From contig CAKTMK010000009.1 of NCBI GenBank assembly GCA_934574045.1, positions 1 through 64,000 of the forward strand: DNA of 64,000 bases, in the 5' to 3' direction. Under the pieces are notes generated by a model, which was not told the origin of the DNA, did not search any database, and saw only the letters and a program-made list of their open reading frames with translations. The stretch's first letter is position 1. Each line of letters opens with the position of its first letter. Of this stretch, positions 41,193 through 50,035 are shown piece after piece. Origin of the DNA: an uncultured Oscillibacter sp. (GTDB lineage: Bacteria; Bacillota; Clostridia; Oscillospirales; Oscillospiraceae). Both the position numbers and the translations under genes were made by a program.

Positions 41193-41507
41193 ACTTTGGC
41201 CGGGGAGGGGGAGGAGGATGCCGGGGTTCACTCTGCCGTGACTGACGCGGAGGGAAAATGGCGGGCGGCTTTGTGAGATTTGCTGAAATTTTTGGAGATC
41301 GCGTTTTTGCGACAGAAAGCACTGCTGTGTTTCAGTGGGGGAGCGGCGCGGCGCGGGCGGACAGATGTAGTGGAAAAAACGACGTGCATTCCACCATATC
41401 TGGGCCTGCGCCTGCCACTCCTCGCTTCGGTTTCTAAAGTTTACATAATGCTGTTTACATAATATTTTGTCATAGTTTACAAAAATGCGGCGGCACGCCA
41501 AAAACCC
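41193..41507. other. Intergenic with GTTTACA direct repeats
   Basis: No gene supported. GTTTACA occurs at 41439, 41453 and 41475, the first two extended to GTTTACATAAT; spacing is 14 and 22 bases. The stretch around 41430-41500 is AT-rich. These may be regulator sites for the downstream spoIIM promoter. The first 200 bases are GC-rich and featureless. Confidence 0.5.
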
Positions 41508-41536
41508 TTGCAGTTGGGAGAAAAAAGCAATATAGT
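41508..41536 (+). promoter_or_regulatory. Sigma-A-like promoter of spoIIM
   Basis: TTGCAG 41508-41513, 17-base spacer, TATAGT 41531-41536, 76 bases upstream of the spoIIM start. Confidence 0.75.
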
Positions 41537-41611
41537 ATTAGAAGTAAGATTTACGTCAACCGCCTTCTAACTGATGCCGCCGCAGCATAGACTTGCGTGA
41601 GGTGAGCTGCT

Positions 41612-42253
41612 TTGATTGAAAAGACGGTGGGCGGGCGGCGCCTGAGCTCCAGCGGACGCGGACCGTGGCTCCGTCTGGCGCTTTTGACGGCCTGCTTTCT
41701 TTTGGGCGTATTTTTGGGACAGGTCCTTTCCGCGCGGGTCGGCACGGAGGCTGCTGAGGAGCTGGACCGTTATCTGCACGGGTATTTTTCCCTCCCGTTT
41801 CCGCCGGAGACCGGCGGGATGGCGGTGTTGTCCACGCTGGCGGTCTACTTCCGGTATCCGCTGCTGGCGTTTCTGCTGGGCTTTGCGTCCGTGGGAGCGG
41901 TGCTGCTCCCGGCGCTCACGGCGGCGTATGGCTTTTTCCTTTCGTTTTCCGTCTGCTGCTTCACGGCGGCGTTTGGCCGCAGCGGCGTGCTGCTGGCGCT
42001 GGCGGTGTTTGGCCTGCGGTGTCTGGTGACGCTGCCGTGCTATTTCTGCGTGGCGGTCCCGGCGCTGGAGAAGTCTGCGGCGCTGGCCGCGCTGTCCCTG
42101 AACCGGGGCGGACGGGCCGCTCCGCCGGCCTACGGGCGGCCCTGGTGGCTGCGCTGCGGCGCGGTCTGCGGGGTCCTGACTGCGGGGGTCCTTGCGGAGC
42201 TGCTGACCGGCCCGCGCCTGCTGGCGTGGACCCTGCAATGGATATTCCGGTAA
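41612..42253 (+). CDS. spoIIM: Stage II sporulation protein M
   Basis: Membrane protein of the engulfment DMP complex (SpoIID-SpoIIM-SpoIIP). 213 residues from a TTG at 41612 behind GAGGTGAG; five hydrophobic segments, first at residues 22-40 (LALLTACFLLGVFLGQVLS), and a pattern ALAVFGLRCLVTLPCYFCVAVPAL typical of the family. Located directly before xerD, a neighbourhood similar to that in B. subtilis. With SpoIID 4 kb upstream, two engulfment proteins are in this window. Confidence 0.85.
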   Translation: MIEKTVGGRRLSSSGRGPWLRLALLTACFLLGVFLGQVLSARVGTEAAEELDRYLHGYFSLPFPPETGGMAVLSTLAVYFRYPLLAFLLGFASVGAVLLPALTAAYGFFLSFSVCCFTAAFGRSGVLLALAVFGLRCLVTLPCYFCVAVPALEKSAALAALSLNRGGRAAPPAYGRPWWLRCGAVCGVLTAGVLAELLTGPRLLAWTLQWIFR

Positions 42254-42297
42254 CATAAATCCCCGTCCGGCGGGCGGGAGGAAAGGAGGCGAGCGCC

Positions 42298-43185
42298 GTG
42301 GCGGCCGATCATCTGGCTCTTTATGAGACGTATCTGCGGGTGGAGAAAGGCTCCTCCGCGAACACGGTGTCCGCCTATCTGCGGGATGTGACCCAGTTTC
42401 AGGAGTTCCTCCACGTGGAGGAGGACAGCGACCTGCGCCGCGCCGCGCCGGAGATGATCCAGCGCTATCTGGACTGGATGCACGGAAAGGGCAAGTCCGC
42501 CGCGTCTGTTACCCGGTCGCTGGCGTCCATCAAGTCGTTTTACAGCTATATGGTCTCCTCCGGCGCCTGCGCCGCGAATCCGGCCAAGGGGCTTAACGCC
42601 GCCAAGGCGGAGCGGAAGTACCCGGAGATCCTGACCAACAAGGAAGTGGAGCTGTTTTTGGAGCAGCCCCAGTGCGTGGACGCCAAGGGCTTCCGGGATC
42701 ACGCCATGCTGGAGCTGCTGTACGCCACCGGCATCCGCGTCAGCGAGTTGATCGCGCTGGATGTGGACGATCTGAACCTGTCGGCGGGCTTTCTGCGCTG
42801 TTCCAGCCGGGGGCGGGAGCGGATCATCCCGCTCTATCCCGCCGCGGTCAAGGCTCTGCGGGATTACGAGGTCAACATCCGGCCGGAGATCATCGCCGAC
42901 ATCGGCGAGCGGGCGCTGTTCGTCAACATGAACGGCGAGCGCATGAGCCGTCAGGGCTTTTGGAAGATCATCAAGTTCTATCAGGAAAAGGCGGGTATCC
43001 AGAAGGACATCACGCCCCACACCCTGCGCCACTCCTTTGCCGTCCACCTGCTGGAAAACGGCGCGGATCTGCGCTCCATTCAGGAGATGCTGGGCCATGC
43101 GGACATTTCCTCCACCCAGATCTATACCCATGTGGTGAAAAATCAGCTCAAGGACGTGTACAAAAAGGCGCACCCAAGAGCGTAA
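42298..43185 (+). CDS. xerD: Tyrosine recombinase XerD
   Basis: Site-specific recombinase resolving chromosome dimers at dif. 295 residues from a GTG at 42298 behind AAAGGAGGCGAG. N-terminal SAM-like DNA-binding domain (YLRVEKGSSANTVSAYLRDVTQFQEFL), C-terminal catalytic domain with Arg in ATGIRVSELIALDV near 145, HTLRHSFAVHLLENGADLRSIQEMLGHADIS near 240-272 and the Tyr nucleophile in STQIYTHV. All catalytic residues present. Strong terminator follows. Confidence 0.95.
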   Translation: MAADHLALYETYLRVEKGSSANTVSAYLRDVTQFQEFLHVEEDSDLRRAAPEMIQRYLDWMHGKGKSAASVTRSLASIKSFYSYMVSSGACAANPAKGLNAAKAERKYPEILTNKEVELFLEQPQCVDAKGFRDHAMLELLYATGIRVSELIALDVDDLNLSAGFLRCSSRGRERIIPLYPAAVKALRDYEVNIRPEIIADIGERALFVNMNGERMSRQGFWKIIKFYQEKAGIQKDITPHTLRHSFAVHLLENGADLRSIQEMLGHADISSTQIYTHVVKNQLKDVYKKAHPRA

Positions 43186-43190
43186 GAACG

Positions 43191-43222
43191 ACCGGCGCGG
43201 AGCTTCTCCGCGCCGGTTTTTT
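43191..43222 (+). terminator. Intrinsic terminator of xerD
   Basis: ACCGGCGCGGAG, short loop, CTCCGCGCCGGT and a TTTTTT run. Confidence 0.93.
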
Positions 43223-43292
43223 GAAAATTTCCGCGCCGGGGAAATAAAAACGGGCGGCTCCGCGCTCTAATAGGCAGAAAGGAGGGGACGGG

Positions 43293-43766
43293 ATGAGCGA
43301 ACAGGAATTTGTCCGGCGGACGCAGGCACTGCGGATGCGGCTCTACCGCACGGCATACGCCTATCTGGGCGGCGAAGCCGCGGCGCTGGACGCGGTGGAC
43401 GAGGCGGTCTATCAGGCGCTGCGGCACCTGCGCCAGCTCCGGGAGCCGGAGCTTTTTGAAACGTGGCTGACCCGCATCCTGATCCGCGCCTGCTGCCGGG
43501 AGCTGAAGCGGCTCCGGCGGCTGCACCCGGCGGAGTATCTGCCGGAGGCGGGCGAGGACTTTGACTACGACGCGCTGCCGCTGCGGGAGGCGGTGGCCCG
43601 TCTGCCGCAGGAGCTGCGGCAGGTGATCGTCCTGCGGTATTTCGGCGATCTGACTCTGGCCCAGACTGCCGAGACGCTGGGCATCCCGCAGGGGACGGCG
43701 GCTACCCGCCAGCGCCGGGCGCTGGCACTGCTGAGACTGGAGCTGAAGGAGGGAGGACTGGTATGA
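43293..43766 (+). CDS. RNA polymerase sigma factor, ECF type
   Basis: 157 residues with region 2 (RTAYAYLGGEAAALDAVDEAVYQALRHLRQLREPELFETWLTRILI) and region 4 (LPQELRQVIVLRYFGDLTLAQTAETLGIPQGTAATRQRRALALLR). Size and layout match ECF sigma factors such as SigV/SigW-like proteins. ATG at 43293 after GAAAGGAGGGG. Its stop overlaps the DUF4179 gene (ATGA), so the two form a sigma/anti-sigma pair. The signal is unknown; no promoter of its own type could be identified. Confidence 0.9.
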   Translation: MSEQEFVRRTQALRMRLYRTAYAYLGGEAAALDAVDEAVYQALRHLRQLREPELFETWLTRILIRACCRELKRLRRLHPAEYLPEAGEDFDYDALPLREAVARLPQELRQVIVLRYFGDLTLAQTAETLGIPQGTAATRQRRALALLRLELKEGGLV

Positions 43767-45163
43767 CCCGGATGGAGGAGTATGCGGCGCTGCACGCAGA
43801 ATTGGCGCAGGAGCCGAAAGGACTGGAAACGTCTGTGGAAAGAGCACTGAAAAGGAGAACTGCTTGCCGAAAAAAAGCGAGGACATGGATCGCGTCGGGC
43901 GCGTCCATAGCGGCGTGCTTCGCGGTGTTCGTGCTGCTGGTGAACCTGTCCGTGCCCTTTGCGCGGGCCTGCGGCGGCGTGCCGGTCCTGCGGGAGCTGG
44001 CGCGGGCTGTGGCGTGGTCGCCGTCCCTTTCAGCCGCGGTGGAGAACGAGTATGTCCAGCCCATTGACCAGACCCGGACGGCGGACGGCGTGACGGCCAA
44101 TGTGGAGTATGTCATCGTGGACCGCAGGCAGGTCAGCATCTTCTATACGCTGACCGCGCAGCCGGACCGGCCGCTGGACGCCGACGCAAAGATCTCCGGC
44201 GCGCAGGGCGCGGAGCTGGACGGCTTTTCCTTGTCCTCCGGGAGCTACGGCACGCCCAATGGGCAGCTCCGGCAGGTGGACGTGAGCTTTGTGGACCGGG
44301 ACGTTCCGCCCGCGCTGGACCTGACGCTGAACATCTATGAAAACCGGTGGCAGGAGGCGGAGGAGCAGGCGGCCGCGCCGCAGGACGAGGACCCGTTTTC
44401 CACGTCGGAGCGCCCGAAATATCTGACCAGCCTGACGTTCACGCTGACCTTCGACCCCTATTTCACGGAGCAGGGCGAGACGGCGGCGGTGAATCGGACC
44501 TTCCAACTGGACGGCCAGACGCTGACGCTCAAGACCGCGGAGATCTATCCCACACACCTGCGGCTGGATTTCGGCTACGCGCCGGAGAATACCGCGTGGC
44601 TCGCCGGGCTGGAATTCTATGTGGAGGACGAACAGGGGAACCGATTCGAGCCGGTGACCAACGGCATTTCCGCCAGCGGCGAGGAAGCTTCACCGTCCAT
44701 GGTCACATTCTGGATGGACACCACGTATTTCAGTGACAGTAAGGAGCTTACACTTTACATTACGCGCTCCCGCTGGCTGGATAAAGAGCGGGAGGAGATC
44801 CGGCTGGATCTGGCATCCGGCGCTCACGACCCGCTGCCGGACGGCGCGGAGCTGGCCGGGATCTCCCGGAGCGGCAGCGGCTGGCTGGTGACGTTCCGGG
44901 AGCGTATGTACCGCGAAAACTGGTATTACAGTCTCTGGTCCGGCTTTTCCGACACGTCCGGCGAGGAGCGCTCCCCAACGTCCAGCGCAAGCTCCAGCAC
45001 ATGGACGGACCCGGAGACCGGCGCGCATGAGGACGGCAGCCGGGACGGCTGGTTTTTCGAGACGCTTGCGCTGCCGGACGTGGAGGGAACGGAAGTGCTT
45101 CTGTCGCCGACGTTCACCCGTGCGGCGGAGCACATGCCGCCGATAGCCGTCGCCATCTGCTGA
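43763..45163 (+). CDS. DUF4179 domain membrane protein, probable anti-sigma factor
   Basis: 466 residues; a cytoplasmic N-terminus of about 40 residues, one membrane helix near 43-64 (IASGASIAACFAVFVLLVNLSV), then a large extracellular part. The DUF4179 region starts around residue 75 (PVLRELARAVAWSPSLSAAVENEYVQPIDQTRTADGVTANVEYVIVD). Family members are commonly encoded next to ECF sigma genes and are thought to hold the factor at the membrane. The overlap of four bases with the sigma gene supports this. The extracellular region would be the sensor. Confidence 0.85.
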   Translation: MTRMEEYAALHAELAQEPKGLETSVERALKRRTACRKKARTWIASGASIAACFAVFVLLVNLSVPFARACGGVPVLRELARAVAWSPSLSAAVENEYVQPIDQTRTADGVTANVEYVIVDRRQVSIFYTLTAQPDRPLDADAKISGAQGAELDGFSLSSGSYGTPNGQLRQVDVSFVDRDVPPALDLTLNIYENRWQEAEEQAAAPQDEDPFSTSERPKYLTSLTFTLTFDPYFTEQGETAAVNRTFQLDGQTLTLKTAEIYPTHLRLDFGYAPENTAWLAGLEFYVEDEQGNRFEPVTNGISASGEEASPSMVTFWMDTTYFSDSKELTLYITRSRWLDKEREEIRLDLASGAHDPLPDGAELAGISRSGSGWLVTFRERMYRENWYYSLWSGFSDTSGEERSPTSSASSSTWTDPETGAHEDGSRDGWFFETLALPDVEGTEVLLSPTFTRAAEHMPPIAVAIC

Positions 45164-45170
45164 GCGATGA

Positions 45171-45204
45171 AACGAACGCCTGTTTGAACAGGCGTTCGTT
45201 TTTT
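45171..45204 (+). terminator. Intrinsic terminator of the sigma/DUF4179 operon
   Basis: AACGAACGCCTGTT pairs with AACAGGCGTTCGTT and runs into TTTTT. Confidence 0.93.
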
Positions 45205-45207
45205 CTG

Positions 45208-45236
45208 TTGCGCCGCTGGTACAAATTTGATATAAT
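45208..45236 (+). promoter_or_regulatory. Sigma-A promoter of ruvC operon
   Basis: TTGCGC 45208-45213, 17-base spacer, TATAAT 45231-45236, 30 bases before the ruvC ATG. It begins directly after the preceding terminator. Confidence 0.85.
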
Positions 45237-45266
45237 AACTTTGAATTGCGTGAAAAGGAGACGGCC

Positions 45267-45776
45267 ATGCGGATCTTGGGGATCGACCCCGGCGTCGCCA
45301 CCATCGGCTTTGGTCTGGTGGAGGCGGACCGGGTAAAAGCGCATATGGTGACCTACGGCGCCATCACGACCCCTGCCGGTCTGCCGCTCTCCAAGCGGCT
45401 CTACCAGATCTCAAACGATATGGAGGCGCTGATCGGGCAGCTGAAGCCAGAGGTCATCTCCATTGAGGAGCTGTTTTTCAACAACAACATCACTACCGGC
45501 ATCGCCGTGGCCCACGGGCGGGGCGTGCTGCTGCTGGCGGCGGAAAAATGCGGCGTCCCGCTCTTTGAGTACACGCCGTCTCAGGTCAAGATGGCCGTGG
45601 TGGGCTACGGAAAGGCGGAGAAGCGCCAGGTCATGGACATGACCCGGCGGCTCCTGCATCTCAGTTCCGTGCCGCGGCCGGACGATGCGGCAGACGCGCT
45701 GGCACTGGCACTGTGCCACGCAAGGAGTTTTACTTCACGGCTTCCACGGGCCAACGATGTGAAGGAAACGGTCTGA
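45267..45776 (+). CDS. ruvC: Holliday junction resolvase RuvC
   Basis: Cuts Holliday junctions. ATG at 45267 (MRILGIDPGVATIGFGLVE), SD AAAGGAG, 169 residues. Acidic active site: Asp7 in GIDPG, Glu in SIEELFFNNN near 67, Asp residues in RPDDAADALALALCHA near 140. Complete. First gene of ruvC-ruvA-DUF6054-ruvB. Confidence 0.96.
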   Translation: MRILGIDPGVATIGFGLVEADRVKAHMVTYGAITTPAGLPLSKRLYQISNDMEALIGQLKPEVISIEELFFNNNITTGIAVAHGRGVLLLAAEKCGVPLFEYTPSQVKMAVVGYGKAEKRQVMDMTRRLLHLSSVPRPDDAADALALALCHARSFTSRLPRANDVKETV

Positions 45777-45803
45777 GCAGATCTCAGCAGTTAAGGAGGC
45801 ACT

Positions 45804-46406
45804 ATGTTTTACTACCTGAACGGCACGGTGGCGGAAATACTGCCGGGCCTTGCAGTGATCGACTGCGGCGGCGTGGGCTATGCCTGCACTACCACGACCG
45901 CGACCCTTTCCTCCTTGAAAAAGGGGGAGCGGGAGAAGCTTTACACCTATTTTCACGTGGCGGAGAACGCCTTCGGGCTGTACGGCTTTGCCACCCAGAG
46001 CGAGCTGAACAGCTTCAAGCTGCTGATCGGCGTCTCCGGCGTGGGGCCGAAAGCGGCGCTGGCCATTCTCTCCGCCGGAACGCCGGAGACGCTGGCCATG
46101 GCGGTCTTCACCGGAGACGAGAAGGCGCTGACCGCGGCGCCTGGCGTCGGAAAGAAACTGGCGCAGCGGATCATTCTGGAGCTGAAGGACAAAATGGCGA
46201 AGGAGACCGGCGGCGAGCTGGACTTCTCCAGTGGAACACCTGCAAAGCAAGTCGGCTTTACAAGCAAAGCGTCGGAGGCGGCGCAGGCGCTGGCGGTGCT
46301 GGGGTACTCCAGTCAGGAGGTGTCCGCGGCGCTTAAGGGCGTGGACGTGGACAGTCTGCCGCTGGAGGAGATCATCCGCCAGAGCCTGAAGAAGATGGTG
46401 AAGTGA
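45804..46406 (+). CDS. ruvA: Holliday junction helicase subunit RuvA
   Basis: Junction-recognising tetramer of the branch-migration complex. 200 residues: N-terminal OB domain (MFYYLNGTVAEILPGLAVIDCGGVGYAC), two helix-hairpin-helix motifs (LLIGVSGVGPKAALAILS near 71, LTAAPGVGKKLAQRIILEL near 106) and a C-terminal RuvB-binding domain (ASEAAQALAVLGYSSQEVSAAL). SD AAGGAGG. Confidence 0.96.
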   Translation: MFYYLNGTVAEILPGLAVIDCGGVGYACTTTTATLSSLKKGEREKLYTYFHVAENAFGLYGFATQSELNSFKLLIGVSGVGPKAALAILSAGTPETLAMAVFTGDEKALTAAPGVGKKLAQRIILELKDKMAKETGGELDFSSGTPAKQVGFTSKASEAAQALAVLGYSSQEVSAALKGVDVDSLPLEEIIRQSLKKMVK

Positions 46407-46430
46407 CCGGAACGGTCGGGAGGAGAACGT

Positions 46431-46763
46431 ATGGCGAAGTATGAGCGGCGCTTTTCCGGCGATTTTTACAGCGCGCTGAGCGCGCTGCACGACGGCATTT
46501 TAAACGGCAGCGCGTCTGCCACCTATGAGGACGGCAGCGACTGCACCGCGGGCGATGTGCGCTGCGCCGTGCGCGTCTATGAGCGGTACAGCCTTGCGGG
46601 CGGCAACCGGGTGAGCCTGAACCTGACGCTGGCGGGCAATGGACAGGACCTCTTTCTCTCTGCCATCACCTCCGGCGGCTCTCAGGCAGTGTTCCTCAAG
46701 CTGAACACCATTGGCGAGGAGAGCTTTCTTGCGGACGTTAGCCGCATCGCCGAGCGGCTGTAA
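46431..46763 (+). CDS. DUF6054 family protein
   Basis: 110-residue soluble protein, MAKYERRFSGDFYSALSALHDGILNGSASATYEDGSD, with a central VRVYERYSLAGGNRVSLNLTLAGNGQDLFLSAITSGGSQAVF. It resembles small proteins labelled DUF6054 as I recall them. No catalytic motif or membrane segment. It lies between ruvA and ruvB on the same transcript. Function unknown; the domain name is from memory. Confidence 0.65.
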   Translation: MAKYERRFSGDFYSALSALHDGILNGSASATYEDGSDCTAGDVRCAVRVYERYSLAGGNRVSLNLTLAGNGQDLFLSAITSGGSQAVFLKLNTIGEESFLADVSRIAERL

Positions 46764-46820
46764 AGCAAACAGACTGTTCAAGATTTTTCTGTATTTTCGG
46801 AGCCTTGAGGAAGTGAGCAT

Positions 46821-47873
46821 TTGAGCATCGACTTTGGAAACGACATCTATGAGGAGCCCATCGTCTCCAAGACCTTTCTGGATGAGGACAGCGGCGAGGT
46901 GACGCTCCGCCCGAAGACCCTGAAGGATTACATCGGTCAGGAAAAGGCGAAGGAGAACCTCTCCGTGTTCATCGCCGCGGCAAAGCAGCGGACGGAGCCG
47001 CTGGACCATGTTCTGCTCCACGGCCCTCCCGGCCTTGGCAAGACCACGCTGGCGGGGATCATCGCGCAGGAGATGGGCGTCAACATCCGCATCACCTCCG
47101 GCCCGGCCATTGAAAAGCCCGGGGATCTGGCGGCGCTGTTGACGAACCTGGCGGAAAACGACATCCTCTTTGTGGATGAGATCCACCGGCTCAACCGCTC
47201 GGTGGAGGAGATCCTGTATCCGGCCATGGAGGACTACGCGCTGGACATCATCGTGGGAAAAGGCCCCTCCGCGAACTCCATCCGGCTGGATCTGCCCAAG
47301 TTCACCCTCATCGGCGCGACGACCCGGGCGGGCCAGCTCTCCGCGCCCCTGCGGGACCGCTTCGGCGTGACGCTGCGGCTGGAGCTGTACACCGCCGAGG
47401 AGCTTTCCCGGATCGTGACGCGCAGCGCCGGGATCCTGAACGTCCCCATTGAGGAGGCGGGCGCGCTGGAGATCGCAAAGCGCAGCCGGGGGACGCCCCG
47501 CATCGCCAACCGGATGCTCCGCCGCGTGCGGGACTTCGCGCAGGTGAAAGCGGACGGCATAATTACAAGGACTGTGGCGGATCAGGCGCTCAGCGCGCTG
47601 GAGGTGGACTTCCTCGGCCTTGACGCCGTGGACCGCCGGATGCTGGGCGCGATCATCTCAAATTACGGCGGCGGCCCGGTAGGGCTGGAGACGCTGGCCG
47701 CCACCATCGGCGAGGAAGCCGTGACGCTGGAGGATGTTTACGAGCCGTATCTGATGCAGCTCGGCTTCCTGACCCGGACGCCCCGGGGCCGCTGTGTGAC
47801 CCACCGGGCGTACCGCCATCTGGGCCTGTCCGTCCCCGGCGGGGCGGACGAGCCGGAGCAGCTCTCTTTTTGA
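46821..47873 (+). CDS. ruvB: Holliday junction helicase ATPase RuvB
   Basis: AAA+ motor of branch migration. Start TTG at 46821 (MSIDFGNDIYEEPIVSKTF) behind TGAGGAAG; 350 residues. Walker A GPPGLGKTTLAGIIA near residue 70, Walker B DILFVDEIHRLN near 115, sensor and arginine finger region TRAGQLSAPLRDRFG near 170, and a winged helix at the C-terminus (RTPRGRCVTHRAYRHLG). Complete. Confidence 0.96.
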   Translation: MSIDFGNDIYEEPIVSKTFLDEDSGEVTLRPKTLKDYIGQEKAKENLSVFIAAAKQRTEPLDHVLLHGPPGLGKTTLAGIIAQEMGVNIRITSGPAIEKPGDLAALLTNLAENDILFVDEIHRLNRSVEEILYPAMEDYALDIIVGKGPSANSIRLDLPKFTLIGATTRAGQLSAPLRDRFGVTLRLELYTAEELSRIVTRSAGILNVPIEEAGALEIAKRSRGTPRIANRMLRRVRDFAQVKADGIITRTVADQALSALEVDFLGLDAVDRRMLGAIISNYGGGPVGLETLAATIGEEAVTLEDVYEPYLMQLGFLTRTPRGRCVTHRAYRHLGLSVPGGADEPEQLSF

Positions 47874-47899
47874 ATTTATAAGGAACGGAGTATGATTCT

Positions 47900-49255
47900 A
47901 TGGGAAAACTCTTTGGGACTGACGGCATCCGCGGCGTCGTGGGCGAAAACCTGACCGCGCAGGAGGCATTCCGCGTGGGGCAGGCGGTGGCCGCCGTGCT
48001 GATGGAGGATCTGGGCCGCCGTCCGGTGATCTTGATCGGAAAGGACACCCGCATCTCCTCCGATATGCTGGAATCCGCGCTGATGGCGGGCATCTGTGAC
48101 GTGGGCGGCGACGTGAAGCCGCTGGGGACGATCCCCACGCCCGCCGTGGCGTATCTGACCGTTCAGGAGCGGGGCGACGCGGGCATCGTGATCTCCGCGT
48201 CCCACAATCCCTATGAGCACAACGGCATCAAGGTCTTCAACGCGCAGGGCTATAAGCTGCCCGACGAGATCGAGCGCCGGGTGGAGGAGAAGATCCTCTC
48301 CGACGTGCCGATGAAGTCCCGCACCCGGGGCGAGATCGGCCGGCGGCACCACGGGATGCGCCAGCTCAAGCGGGACTACATCGACTTTGTGGCCGGGACC
48401 ATCGAGAGCGACCTTGCGGGTCTGCGCATTCTGGCGGACTGCGCCAACGGCGCGGCCAGCGCCACCGCGCCGGAACTGTTCGGCCGGTTCAAGGCGCACA
48501 CGGACTTTATCCACACCCAGCCCGACGGTGTGAACATCAACAGCCGCTGCGGCTCGACCCATCTGGAGGATCTGGCCGCGTCGGTGGTGAAGGGCGGCTA
48601 TGACGTCGGCGTGGCCTTTGACGGGGACGCGGACCGCTGCCTGCTGGTGGACGAGACCGGCGGCGTGATCGACGGCGACAAGGTGATCGCCGTGTGCGCC
48701 GCGGATATGAAGCGCCGGGGCCGGCTGACCGGAAACGCCGTGGTGGCCACGGTGATGAGCAACCTCGGCCTGCACGAGTTCTGCCGCAGCGAGGGACTGG
48801 AGTTGGTCTGCACCGATGTGGGCGACCGGAACGTGCTGGAGAAAATGCTTCAGTGCGGCTACCGCATCGGCGGCGAGCAGTCCGGCCATACCATTTTTAC
48901 CGAGCTGGAGACCACCGGCGACGGCGAGGTCACGGCCCTCCAGTTCCTTCAGGTCCTCAAGACCTCCGGCAGACGGGCCTCCGAGCTGGCGGCGGTCTGC
49001 CCGACGTATCCGCAGGTGCTGGTGAACGTGCCGGTGTCCCACGAGCGGGGGGTGAAGGAGGCCGTTATGGCGTCTCCCGCGCTGAAGAACGCCGTGAAAG
49101 CGGAGGAGGAAGCGCTCTGCGGCGCGGGCCGCATTCTGGTGCGCCCCTCCGGGACAGAGGCGCTGATCCGTGTCATGGTCGAGGCAAAAACAACGGAAAA
49201 GGCGGCTGAGATTGCCGAAAAGATTGCGGATTTTGTGAAAACCGTCAAAGTCTGA
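47900..49255 (+). CDS. glmM: Phosphoglucosamine mutase
   Basis: Interconverts glucosamine 6- and 1-phosphate for peptidoglycan precursor synthesis. 451 residues, MGKLFGTDGIRGVVGENL at the start, the phosphoserine loop ISASHNPYEHNGIKVF near residue 98, metal loop VAFDGDADRCLLVD near 238, substrate loop GGEQSGH near 325 and the C-terminal RPSGTEALIRVMVEA. SD AAGGAACGG. No terminator recognised after it. Confidence 0.97.
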   Translation: MGKLFGTDGIRGVVGENLTAQEAFRVGQAVAAVLMEDLGRRPVILIGKDTRISSDMLESALMAGICDVGGDVKPLGTIPTPAVAYLTVQERGDAGIVISASHNPYEHNGIKVFNAQGYKLPDEIERRVEEKILSDVPMKSRTRGEIGRRHHGMRQLKRDYIDFVAGTIESDLAGLRILADCANGAASATAPELFGRFKAHTDFIHTQPDGVNINSRCGSTHLEDLAASVVKGGYDVGVAFDGDADRCLLVDETGGVIDGDKVIAVCAADMKRRGRLTGNAVVATVMSNLGLHEFCRSEGLELVCTDVGDRNVLEKMLQCGYRIGGEQSGHTIFTELETTGDGEVTALQFLQVLKTSGRRASELAAVCPTYPQVLVNVPVSHERGVKEAVMASPALKNAVKAEEEALCGAGRILVRPSGTEALIRVMVEAKTTEKAAEIAEKIADFVKTVKV

Positions 49256-49320
49256 CGGGATGCGGCAGGAGCCGTATGGAAAAATTCCATAAATAAAATC
49301 TGCCAAATTTTAGTTTTGAC

Positions 49321-49350
49321 TTGACAAAAATTGTGTTTAAAAGGTATAAT
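49321..49350 (+). promoter_or_regulatory. Sigma-A promoter overlapping the start of the SigH-like gene
   Basis: TTGACA 49321-49326, 18-base spacer, TATAAT 49345-49350. The ATG of the gene is at 49356, only 5 bases further, so the transcript would start at or inside the start codon (leaderless) if this promoter is used. Confidence 0.8.
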
Positions 49351-49355
49351 ACGTT

Positions 49356-49997
49356 ATGTGCAAACGTGAAGAAGAAAATTCTTCCTGCCAGGATGTCTGT
49401 TCGGACGAATCGCTCTGCGGCCTTGCCGCCGCGGGAGACCGTCTGGCAGAGGAGCGCCTGATCTCCAAATACACCCGTCTGGTCCGTTCCTGCGCCCGCC
49501 CGTTCTTTTTGGCGGGGGGAGACAGCGAGGATCTGATCCAGGAGGGAATGATCGGACTGATGAACGCCGTCCGGGAGTATGACAGAGAGAAGGAAGCCTC
49601 TTTCCGCACGTTTGCCGAGACCTGCGTCCGCAATCGTCTGCTTTCAGTCCTGCGCGCCGCGTCCCGTGGCAAGCATATGCCCCTGAACCAGTCGGTTTCT
49701 CTTGATACGCCCTTCTTTGATAGTGATTCCTACGCCCTCGGGACCCAAGACCTGAGCCAGCGAAGCCCGGAAGATTTTCTGATCGACCGCGAGCACACGA
49801 GCAGTCTCTTGTTTGGAGTCCGGAAAAAGCTGTCCGAATTTGAAGCGAAGATTTTAGGGTATTATCTGGACGGTCTATCTTGCCGGGAAATTGCCGAAAC
49901 GGTCGGCAAGACCCCCAAATCCGTGGACAACGCGGTCCAGCGGATCCGCCGCAAGGTAGCGCAGCAACTTCTTTCCGGCGATTTCAGCAAGAGCTGA
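49356..49997 (+). CDS. Sigma-70 family factor, SigH-like
   Basis: 213 residues: region 2 with YTRLVRSCARPFFLAGGDSEDLIQEGMIGLMNAVREYDREKEASFRTFAETCVRNRLLSVLR and region 4 with LSEFEAKILGYYLDGLSCREIAETVGKTPKSVDNAVQRIRRKV. The pattern, including DLIQEGMIGL and KSVDNAVQRIRRK, is that of the early sporulation/stationary factor SigH. The first 15 residues, with two cysteines, are unusual. No SD stands before the ATG and no other in-frame start precedes region 2. Orthology to SigH is likely rather than proven. Confidence 0.85.
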   Translation: MCKREEENSSCQDVCSDESLCGLAAAGDRLAEERLISKYTRLVRSCARPFFLAGGDSEDLIQEGMIGLMNAVREYDREKEASFRTFAETCVRNRLLSVLRAASRGKHMPLNQSVSLDTPFFDSDSYALGTQDLSQRSPEDFLIDREHTSSLLFGVRKKLSEFEAKILGYYLDGLSCREIAETVGKTPKSVDNAVQRIRRKVAQQLLSGDFSKS

Positions 49998-50035
49998 ACG
50001 CAATATATTTTTCTTTTCAAAGAGAGGGTAAAAAC

